Shown here piece after piece: positions 1 to 4,327 of a stretch of DNA of 5,613 nucleotides. How positions within the stretch are numbered: position 1 is the stretch's first letter; each line of letters starts with the position of its first letter. A program made the translations under genes and the position numbers. The DNA lies in the NCBI GenBank assembly GCA_027016675.1, contig JALUSH010000030.1, positions 1 through 5,613 on the forward strand. Reading direction: 5' to 3'. Origin of the DNA: Thermodesulfovibrio sp. Its GTDB lineage: Bacteria > Nitrospirota > Thermodesulfovibrionia > Thermodesulfovibrionales > JdFR-85. Under the pieces are notes generated by a model. That model did no database searches and had not been told where the DNA came from. It saw only the letters and a program-made list of their open reading frames with translations.

Positions 1-153
1 GCATAATTTGTATTCTTTCCCCTTTCCCTTCTTAAAATTTAAACTATTATACCATCATATTTAATATACGATGACAAAAATAATAAAGCTGTGCTGCAAC
101 AATGAATTCTTAGAAGTTTTAAATTTTACGGTCTGTTTATTGTATAATTTTCC
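1..153. other. AT-rich non-coding stretch upstream of the 128-residue membrane protein gene
   Basis: This stretch is strongly AT-rich compared with the coding regions and carries no convincing reading frame. A short minus-strand frame here runs into the next gene and has low-complexity composition, so I do not call it. The only recognisable signal is a TATAAT box at 143-148. An 11-bp AT-only inverted repeat (TAAAATTTAAA at 33-43 and its complement at 118-128) is present but may be chance in such biased sequence. The region probably holds the promoter of the gene that follows. Confidence 0.6.
143..148 (+). promoter_or_regulatory. candidate -10 box (TATAAT) next to the start codon
   Basis: The hexamer matches the bacterial -10 consensus exactly and ends only 5 bases before the ATG at 154. 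If used, transcription would begin at or within a few bases of the start codon, giving a leaderless mRNA. That fits the absence of a Shine-Dalgarno sequence before this ATG. No good -35 hexamer lies 16-18 bp upstream (that stretch reads like TTAAAT), and AT-rich DNA yields TATAAT by chance, so the call is tentative. Confidence 0.35.
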
Positions 154-540
154 ATGAAACAAAGAAAGCCACATACGGTTCCACGCTATGTAATTATTGG
201 GTTCTTCATACTCGGGCTTGTTTCTGCCGTTGCCTACAGAGCTATTGTTGTTATACAGCATATAGAGCCGAAGTGGGTAAGGCCTGTCTGGTATATGGGT
301 ACAGTGGGGTATCTGTTGTTTTTTCTTTACAGATACTCAATAAGCAGAAAGAGAAAGCATACAATAAGAGACTATCAATTAATTGAAAAGGTGAAGGCCA
401 ATGCATGCCTTACTGACAATGACAGGGAGGCTGTTGTTTATCTACTTCAATCACTTAAAAAATCAATGGAGGACAGGAACTACTTCATAATATTTATATT
501 GTCAATCATTGCCATTATTGTGGATCTGATACTTTCATGA
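154..540 (+). CDS. conserved-type small membrane protein, function unknown
   Basis: The 128-residue protein has a basic N-terminus (MKQRKPH) and a hydrophobic segment at about residues 12-34. A second hydrophobic segment at about 44-61 is followed by a strongly basic stretch (SRKRKH, about 64-69). A charged, probably helical cytoplasmic section (about 70-108, including LTDNDREAVVYLLQSL) leads to a third hydrophobic segment at 110-127 that ends the protein. The positive-inside rule puts the N-terminus and the 62-108 section in the cytoplasm if segments 1 and 2 form a hairpin. I recognise no catalytic motif and give no function. An in-frame TAA at 145-147 precludes an upstream extension, so ATG 154 is the first possible ATG start, although it has no visible Shine-Dalgarno sequence. 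The gene converges with the minus-strand operon, leaving 9 bp between stop codons. Reality of the gene is supported by its length, its membrane pattern and a composition unlike the spacer before it. Confidence 0.8.
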   Translation: MKQRKPHTVPRYVIIGFFILGLVSAVAYRAIVVIQHIEPKWVRPVWYMGTVGYLLFFLYRYSISRKRKHTIRDYQLIEKVKANACLTDNDREAVVYLLQSLKKSMEDRNYFIIFILSIIAIIVDLILS

Positions 541-549
541 AACTGAAGA

Positions 550-792
550 TCATGTTTTTCTGAACCACTCTTTACTGCTAACATCGTAGTAAATCAGATA
601 CTCCTCATCAGTGCTAATCCCTGCAACCCTGAAGTACCTCTTTCTTTTTTTGAAATGAATATCCTCTTCAAGCCACTCTGAGAGAACCTTAACAAGTATG
701 GAATGGTCACCGATAAAGATTTCTCTTGGCTTTTCGCTTCCTTTGGCACCAGCATAGGCTCTTACCCTTATGCTCTCCCACATACCTCCCAT
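550..792 (-). CDS. small conserved-type protein, last gene of the nucleotidyltransferase-phosphatase operon
   Basis: This is a soluble protein of 80 residues, or 77 if translation starts at the second ATG (783). It has no membrane segment and no cysteine. The pattern is beta-rich: SIRVRAYAG, then KPREIFIGDHSILVKVLSEWLEED, then KRYFRVAGISTDEEYLIYYDVSSKEWF. This resembles small bacterial proteins of the DUF6504 kind (a short strand, a 'KPxxFxxxxxxxxVxxxxxxW' segment, then a strand ending near a tryptophan), but that is only an impression from memory. On the minus strand an AGGA element lies 8 bases before the ATG at 783, while the ATG at 792 has only CAGG directly adjoining it. The later start is therefore slightly better supported. 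The gene lies 34 bp downstream of the phosphatase on the same strand and is probably co-transcribed. Its role is unknown. Confidence 0.72.
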   Translation of the reverse strand: MGGMWESIRVRAYAGAKGSEKPREIFIGDHSILVKVLSEWLEEDIHFKKRKRYFRVAGISTDEEYLIYYDVSSKEWFRKT

Positions 793-826
793 CCTGTTTA
801 TTAAAATATGAATCAGTTTATCGATT

Positions 827-1588
827 CTATGCCCTTATACAGCAGCCGTCTCTTATGCTGAAACTTCTTCCCAGTGAATCATAGATCATCTCATCTGTGA
901 TATCAAGTACAGCTACAGCGCTCTTGATGGCAAGGCATATCTTGTTTCTCTGGATCAGGGGATTTTCTTGATGGTAATGGCCATAGACTATTTTTTTTCC
1001 ATAATCATGGGTGTCATTCAGAAAGTCATCATCTCCCCAGAGGACAAAACCATCGGAGTACATGCCCTGTTCTGAAAGAGGCAACCCTGTTTCAATGCCT
1101 GCGTGAGTAAAGAAATAGTTCGCTGTCTCATAGGTAAGAAGAGTTTCTTGTAAGAATTGAATATGTTCCTGAGGGAAGATACTTCTGATAAAATTAACTG
1201 TTTCTTCTTTATCAAGAGGGATGTCAGAATTGCCCTTTTTAATAAAATAGCCGTCCACACCATAAAAGATTTTATCAGGGTCTTCACCGTAGGAGCTTAT
1301 GCATGCCCTGCCCTGACCGTATTCAAGCCATGTGTACCAGTACTGCTCATCACCTGATAGAAGCTTGAGGATGATATCTTCATGGTTGCCTCTGAGGAAT
1401 ATATGTTTTTGTTCTTTTTTCAGGTGAACAAGGTAGTTCATCACCTCTTTTGATTTGCTTCCCCGGTTGATATAGTCGCCAAGGAAGATAAGTGTGCTGC
1501 TGGATGTGTAGCCAGCATACTTTAGAGTAGTAATAAGACTGTCATACTGTCCGTGAATATCGCCAACAACAAGAATTCTTTCTTTCAT
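827..1588 (-). CDS. PPP-type metallophosphoesterase (Ser/Thr protein phosphatase / ApaH-like)
   Basis: The 253-residue cytoplasmic protein is a calcineurin-like phosphoesterase of the PPP branch, which uses two metal ions to hydrolyse phosphoesters on proteins or nucleotides (Ap4A-type). The family motifs appear in order: GDIHG (D10, H12), GDYINRG (D38, R42), GNHE (N68, H69), FTHAG (H162) and YGHYH (H204). All metal ligands are therefore present, and the length matches bacterial PrpA/ApaH-like enzymes. Two positions differ from the usual pattern. The Asp of GDxxDRG, which pairs with the GNHE histidine in lambda phosphatase and PP1, is Asn41. The Arg of the later 'LWxRxxF' motif appears to be Asp186 in LWGDDDF. 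The closing 'DTGA' segment is also altered (LAIKSAVAVLDI). The ATG lies 4 bp after the stop of the nucleotidyltransferase gene, has no strong ribosome site of its own and is probably translationally coupled. The natural substrate cannot be determined; an Ap4A-type nucleotide or a modified protein are the main options. Confidence 0.9.
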   Translation of the reverse strand: MKERILVVGDIHGQYDSLITTLKYAGYTSSSTLIFLGDYINRGSKSKEVMNYLVHLKKEQKHIFLRGNHEDIILKLLSGDEQYWYTWLEYGQGRACISSYGEDPDKIFYGVDGYFIKKGNSDIPLDKEETVNFIRSIFPQEHIQFLQETLLTYETANYFFTHAGIETGLPLSEQGMYSDGFVLWGDDDFLNDTHDYGKKIVYGHYHQENPLIQRNKICLAIKSAVAVLDITDEMIYDSLGRSFSIRDGCCIRA

Positions 1589-1592
1589 ATAT

Positions 1593-2825
1593 TTATATTA
1601 CACATTCTTTGAAGAATCTGTCTTCTATCTTGTTGTACTGGCCTCGTACCATGCTGGCCGCATCTCTGAGCACTTTTATAACCTCTGCCTTCTTGCCAAG
1701 TATATCTATAGTCTCTCTGAAGAGCCCCGTTGCAATGGGCTTAAGTTTTAGATACTGGTCATAATAAACAGTTTGTGGTGAGGTTCGTGAAAGGCTGACA
1801 ACCTTTTCGATACCCATGGCCCATTCTCTGCCATAGAGATTCCTTACATATTGAATGAGGTCTTTCTTGGTCAGGGGGATATAACCCTTTGATGGAAGCG
1901 TGATATAAAGCATCCTCAGGATTACCTTCAGGAACATTTCCGCATTGTCAAGGCCGTTACAGTTTGCTTTACTGCTGCAGCACTTCCTGGAACAGTCCTT
2001 TCCCTTTATGGTCTTTTCAAGATTTGTAAGGGAACCATAATACTGGATAGCAATATATTCGTAAAATGCCTTGAAATAGTAGCTTCTTTCAGGTAAAGCA
2101 GGAGGATATTTTTTGAATAAACTCCTGAGATAACCATCGTCCTTCAGAATCATACCATAACGAATGGAGTATGAAAAGGGTGTGGAAAGTCTGAACATCT
2201 CTTCTGTGTAATCAGGCCCAAGGACGATAAATTCCTTCTTTTTCTTATCATCTTTCAGAGAGAGGTCTATTTCATGTTCAAAAACCATGTCCCTGACCCG
2301 CTCAAAGTCATCCTTTCTGGCAATGATTACAATGTCAATATCTGAATTGTCTTCATTGATACCGTATGCAGAGCTTCCAATAATTACCATGCTATGAAGC
2401 TCTTTCAGAATGGGTTCCAGAAATTCCAGTTCTCTTTCTATCTCCCTCTTGATATCCTCGGAAAGGACAGGTATTCTTTTGTTGATTACAAGAATTGGTT
2501 CTTCTTCAGGTGCTTCACCTTTTAGAGTTCTCCAGAACTGTACTGCATAGTAGATGCCATGAGATATGAGGGTGCCTGTGACAGCTCCAAGTACAATGAA
2601 GAGTGTGCCTGTCAAGAACAGTCCCAGCACAGTGCCGGTAATTGCAAGAATCCTAACAAGGATTTCCGACTGGATAGGGACTCCAATAAATTGAGGGATG
2701 AGGATTAACGTGACTCGGCTACTCAGATAAAGGGCAGGGATTAGTCCAAAAAGTATATAAAGAATCCCGCCTGCAAGAGATCCTATATTCCGTCCTTTTT
2801 TTATCAGTGCATTTTTCTTTAACAT
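1593..2825 (-). CDS. membrane-anchored nucleotidyltransferase (DNA polymerase beta superfamily fold)
   Basis: This 410-residue protein has three parts. Residues 1-100 are hydrophobic, with segments at about 17-36 and 56-95 (a long stretch that can cross twice) and a short one at about 37-50, so it is a membrane anchor. Residues 135-230 hold a nucleotidyltransferase core: GSSAYG at 150-155, then SDIDIVI at 161-167 giving D162 and D164, then EIDLSL supplying the probable third acid D187. This is the GS...DxD...D metal-binding pattern of the polymerase-beta superfamily. Residues 245-410 are mostly helical and look like the substrate-binding or HEPN-like bundle that often follows such domains, but no RxxxxxH RNase motif is evident. 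Within it is a cysteine cluster: C278, C282, C283 and C289. The catalytic residues appear intact. Possible activities are protein or RNA nucleotidylation or nucleotide synthesis. The start is well supported, because GAGGTG lies just before ATG 2825 on the minus strand. It is the first gene of a tight operon with the phosphatase. Confidence 0.85.
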   Translation of the reverse strand: MLKKNALIKKGRNIGSLAGGILYILFGLIPALYLSSRVTLILIPQFIGVPIQSEILVRILAITGTVLGLFLTGTLFIVLGAVTGTLISHGIYYAVQFWRTLKGEAPEEEPILVINKRIPVLSEDIKREIERELEFLEPILKELHSMVIIGSSAYGINEDNSDIDIVIIARKDDFERVRDMVFEHEIDLSLKDDKKKKEFIVLGPDYTEEMFRLSTPFSYSIRYGMILKDDGYLRSLFKKYPPALPERSYYFKAFYEYIAIQYYGSLTNLEKTIKGKDCSRKCCSSKANCNGLDNAEMFLKVILRMLYITLPSKGYIPLTKKDLIQYVRNLYGREWAMGIEKVVSLSRTSPQTVYYDQYLKLKPIATGLFRETIDILGKKAEVIKVLRDAASMVRGQYNKIEDRFFKECVI

Positions 2826-2837
2826 TCTTCACCTCTT
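2826..2837 (-). promoter_or_regulatory. Shine-Dalgarno site of the nucleotidyltransferase gene
   Basis: Read on the minus strand the sequence is AAGAGGTGAAGA directly followed by ATG. The GAGGTG core sits 4 bases before the start codon by strict count, or a little more if GAGG alone is paired. This is the strongest ribosome site in the three-gene operon and fixes the start of the first gene. Confidence 0.65.
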
Positions 2838-2863
2838 GCTATTAGCAAAAGCATGAATCATGC
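2836..2863. repeat. two tandem 13-bp odd palindromes in the leader of the nucleotidyltransferase gene
   Basis: TTGCTATTAGCAA (2836-2848) and GCATGAATCATGC (2851-2863) are each perfect dyads with 6-bp arms around one central base. Their centres are 15 bp apart. They lie 11-38 bases before the start codon, directly upstream of or touching the ribosome site. Such placement suits a repressor operator or a translational control element, but the two sites differ in sequence, so one protein binding both is not implied. Confidence 0.5.
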
Positions 2864-2906
2864 CACAGAAAACTTATGGATATTCAAGCCTTTTTGTTCA
2901 AGAACA

Positions 2907-2942
2907 ACTGCAATTCTGCAAACTTTTTTGCAGAATTGCAGT
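2907..2942. repeat. perfect 16-bp inverted repeat (stem-loop) with a 4-base loop
   Basis: The left arm ACTGCAATTCTGCAAA (2907-2922) pairs completely with 2927-2942 around the loop CTTT. As RNA from either strand it would form a stable hairpin. A second small dyad, TTGTTC-AA-GAACAA (2894-2907), abuts it on the left and shares one base. On the minus strand the stem lies about 80 bases upstream of the nucleotidyltransferase start, so it may be in that mRNA leader. It is not followed by a clean U tract in either direction (six T lie inside the loop and right arm on the plus strand), so it does not look like an ordinary terminator. A palindromic mobile-repeat remnant is an alternative. Confidence 0.75.
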
Positions 2943-2990
2943 GAAGCCCCTCGATCAGAGGTCGGGACATTATGGCAGTTTTTGAAACAG

Positions 2991-3090
2991 CAGTGAGCAA
3001 TAAGCTGTAAGCGGTGGATGAGTGGAGGGGTAAATGAGTTAATGGGTAGATGAGTGGATGGATGGAGGTCAGTGAGCTGTAAGCGGTAAT
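2991..3090. repeat. compound short tandem repeat: 8-bp units bracketed by 7-bp-unit direct repeats
   Basis: Positions 3014-3061 are six consecutive 8-bp units that fit GTNNANGR, starting GTGGATGA then GTGGAGGG. On each side is a copy of AGCTGTAAGCGGT (3003-3015 and 3075-3087, offset 72 bp), each preceded by CAGTGAGC (2991-2998 and 3070-3077). The left flank differs from the right by one extra 7-bp unit (AATAAGC), so the flanks themselves vary by heptads. The tract is purine-rich on the plus strand and is not codon-periodic. It looks like a slippage-grown intergenic repeat of a family likely to be dispersed in this genome. Confidence 0.7.
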
Positions 3091-3233
3091 ATTGTTATGC
3101 TGAACTACAGAGAATAATTCTGTGGATCGCCTTATTTTTATGAGGTACTCTGCCTTGTTTCTATGCATTCTGGGCAGATATGATACCAATCAATACTTAA
3201 GACTGACAAATGGGGCAAACAGTAAATTTAGGG

Positions 3234-3263
3234 TTGACACAGTATATAAAAATAATTTATCAT
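3234..3263 (+). promoter_or_regulatory. sigma70-like promoter of the 107-residue gene
   Basis: A perfect -35 hexamer TTGACA (3234-3239) is followed 18 bp later by TATCAT (3258-3263), which matches the -10 consensus at five of six positions. The predicted start of transcription is near 3270, leaving a leader of about 34 bases. An inverted repeat ATTAGA (3262-3267) / TCTAAT (3276-3281) overlaps the end of the -10 box and the expected start point, a place where a repressor could act. Confidence 0.7.
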
Positions 3264-3289
3264 TAGATTAATAACTCTAATGTATTGTT

Positions 3290-3295
3290 GGAGGT
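3290..3295 (+). promoter_or_regulatory. consensus Shine-Dalgarno site GGAGGT
   Basis: GGAGGT lies 8 bases before the ATG at 3304. Spacing and match are close to ideal and favour this ATG over the in-frame ATG at 3313. Confidence 0.8.
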
Positions 3296-3303
3296 ATTAA
3301 GTC

Positions 3304-3627
3304 ATGTCAACAATGGATTTCAAGCTCTACGGGCTATGTATAGAGAGGCTGAAGCACCAGATAAGGCTTGCCGAGGAAAGGGTCCGGAAATCGCCTCATA
3401 GCTTTGACAGTCGTGTGGTTCTTGAGGGTTATGAGACTTCGGATGTGGAAGAAATCGTGGATCTTCTTGAGCTCTATGATATAGGCCAGAAGGACAGGGT
3501 CAGCCTGATAAGCAAGCTCCAGGAGCTTGCCGAGAATGCATCACTGCTTGTGAGAAGGGATATAGAGTTTGATTTTGACACTGATGGTAATCTCTGCCTG
3601 TACCTGAAATTAAACGGAAGGGTTTAG
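3304..3627 (+). CDS. small soluble protein of unknown function
   Basis: I do not recognise this 107-residue acidic protein. It begins with a probable amphipathic helix (about residues 7-29, with a run of Lys, Arg and Glu), then SFDSRVVLEGYETSDVEEIVDLLELYDIG (about 33-61). A second helix (about 62-80, DRVSLISKLQELAENASLL) follows, and a strand-like C-terminus (86-104, alternating DIEFDFDTDGNLCLYLKL) ends it. There are no membrane segments and no metal or nucleotide motif; the two cysteines (C12, C98) are far apart. It has its own strong promoter and an excellent ribosome site, so it is probably well expressed as a single-gene unit. It is divergent from the nucleotidyltransferase operon and converges with the PHP gene 28 bp away. 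A small regulatory or adaptor protein is possible but unsupported. Confidence 0.82.
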   Translation: MSTMDFKLYGLCIERLKHQIRLAEERVRKSPHSFDSRVVLEGYETSDVEEIVDLLELYDIGQKDRVSLISKLQELAENASLLVRRDIEFDFDTDGNLCLYLKLNGRV

Positions 3628-3655
3628 AATCTCCATCTGCTGATCCTTCTTGTAT

Positions 3656-4252
3656 CTACCCCCCCCTGTAGCAACCGGCCTTTAACAGTTCTACAAGGTT
3701 ATGCCCACTCACAGGGTGACAGAACTCTGTGTAACACTGCCCAACCTCAAGAGGTTCATGGGCATCAGAGCCACCTGTAAAGGGCAAGTTTAATTCCTTT
3801 GCAAGCTCAACAGCCATCATGTTACTGGAATGATGATTATAACCATTAAAACCCTCTATGGCTGTAAATCCCTTGTTATGCCTTATGGAGTCGCCAAGGC
3901 TGTTATTCCCTCTGAAGGGATGTGATGGGATAATGACACCACCTTCCCTGGTAACCACCTCTATCAGCTCTGAAACAGGGGGATATTTGCCAATCACCCT
4001 GTCAGTGTTTACACCAAAGACAAGACAGTGCCCCTCCTGAGTGGAGAACTCAACACCTCTGAAAACAAGAATATGCCCATTGAATTTCTCCTTCAGTACC
4101 TCAACAGGCTCTGATGCCTCAAAGGAGTAGTGCTCTGTAAAGGCAATGCCATCAAGCCCCAGTTCAATAGCCCTCTCCACCATCTCCTCTGGCTCTGAAG
4201 CAGAATCACCACTGTATTTTGAATGTACATGCAGGTCAATCTTGAACATCAC
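3656..4252 (-). CDS. PHP-domain metal-dependent phosphoesterase
   Basis: This 197-198-residue protein is of the stand-alone PHP type, a TIM-barrel-like hydrolase fold with a tri-metal site that commonly cleaves phosphoesters. The characteristic residues appear in order: DLHVHS (H8, H10), SGDS (D16), TEH (E40, H41), GVEFS (E68), EGH (H75), SHPFR (H111), and GSDAHEP near the end (D163, H165). The set looks complete, so the enzyme is probably active. Numbering is from the GTG at 4252; the ATG at 4249 is the next codon and the more likely start. An in-frame TGA immediately before the GTG excludes any longer form. No strong ribosome site is visible. The gene follows the TRAP permease by 75 bp on the same strand and may be read from the same transcript. 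The last codons lie in a run of eight G, so the C-terminus is uncertain. The substrate (histidinol phosphate, nucleotide or other) cannot be assigned. Confidence 0.92.
   Translation of the reverse strand: MMFKIDLHVHSKYSGDSASEPEEMVERAIELGLDGIAFTEHYSFEASEPVEVLKEKFNGHILVFRGVEFSTQEGHCLVFGVNTDRVIGKYPPVSELIEVVTREGGVIIPSHPFRGNNSLGDSIRHNKGFTAIEGFNGYNHHSSNMMAVELAKELNLPFTGGSDAHEPLEVGQCYTEFCHPVSGHNLVELLKAGCYRGG
3659..3666 (-). other. eight-base G run in the last codons of the PHP gene
   Basis: On the coding strand the gene ends AGG GGG GGG TAG. Loss or gain of bases here would bypass the TAG. With six or nine G the frame continues as VDTRRISRWRF to a TAA at 3624-3626, and with seven G as RYKKDQQMEILNPSV to a later TAA. 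A homopolymer this long is a slippage and base-calling hotspot, so the annotated C-terminus may be an artefact or may vary. Confidence 0.5.
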
Positions 4253-4327
4253 TCATATTTTAACTTAATCAGCTCCTTTCCGCTTCCCTGACATGAAACC
4301 CTTTCTGGAATAGAATGTTTTTATAGG

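Larger units (their letters stand above)
2826..3303. other. 478-bp divergent spacer rich in palindromes and short repeats
   Basis: This is the longest gene-poor stretch of the window. It separates the nucleotidyltransferase operon (leftwards) from the 107-residue gene (rightwards), so it should hold both promoters. It contains two 13-bp odd palindromes (2836-2848 and 2851-2863), a 14-bp dyad (2894-2907), a perfect 16-bp stem-loop (2907-2942), a weak CCTC/GAGG hairpin (2949-2961), a tandem 8-bp tract flanked by a direct repeat (2991-3090) and a sigma70-like promoter (3234-3263). A minus-strand frame (2884-3189) can be read through it, but the composition of that frame comes from the repeats and it is not called as a gene. 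I could not identify a convincing promoter for the leftward operon. Confidence 0.7.

Noticed and set aside
33..128. AT-only 11-bp inverted repeat 74 bp apart
   Set aside because: It consists solely of A and T in very AT-rich DNA, so chance is a sufficient explanation.
61..261. Minus-strand 66-codon frame at the left edge
   Set aside because: It overlaps the better-supported membrane protein gene, has Asn-rich low-complexity content and has no ribosome site.
533..555. Possible bidirectional terminator between the convergent genes (TTTCATGAAA dyad followed by TTTTT)
   Set aside because: The stem is only 4-5 bp and overlaps the coding end; too weak to call a terminator.
1018..1357. Two overlapping frames inside the phosphatase gene (minus 1018-1287, plus 1157-1357)
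   Set aside because: They lie wholly within a gene with clear catalytic motifs and have no motif of their own.
1593..2825. Reading the nucleotidyltransferase as a HEPN/MNT toxin-antitoxin fusion or a CBASS cyclase
   Set aside because: No HEPN RxxxxxH motif is visible in the helical part, and none of the usual CBASS accessory or effector genes is next to it; the general fold assignment is all the sequence supports.
2949..2961. CCTC-GATCA-GAGG hairpin next to the 16-bp stem
   Set aside because: A four-base-pair stem alone is not meaningful; noted only as part of the palindrome-rich spacer.
2884..3189. Minus-strand frame of 101 codons across the divergent spacer
   Set aside because: Its middle (AYSLLLTA-like segments, Ser/Leu/His/Tyr-rich) is just the translation of the 7- and 8-bp repeats, and its C-terminal part reads through the 16-bp stem-loop. 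No ribosome site or family resemblance was seen. The last stretch starting MSRPLIEGLHC could be a gene remnant, but nothing supports it.
4265..4294. Nine-codon minus-strand mini-frame (MSGKRKGAD) between the TRAP and PHP genes
   Set aside because: A purine-rich stretch precedes it, but frames this short arise by chance and there is no attenuator-like structure around it.
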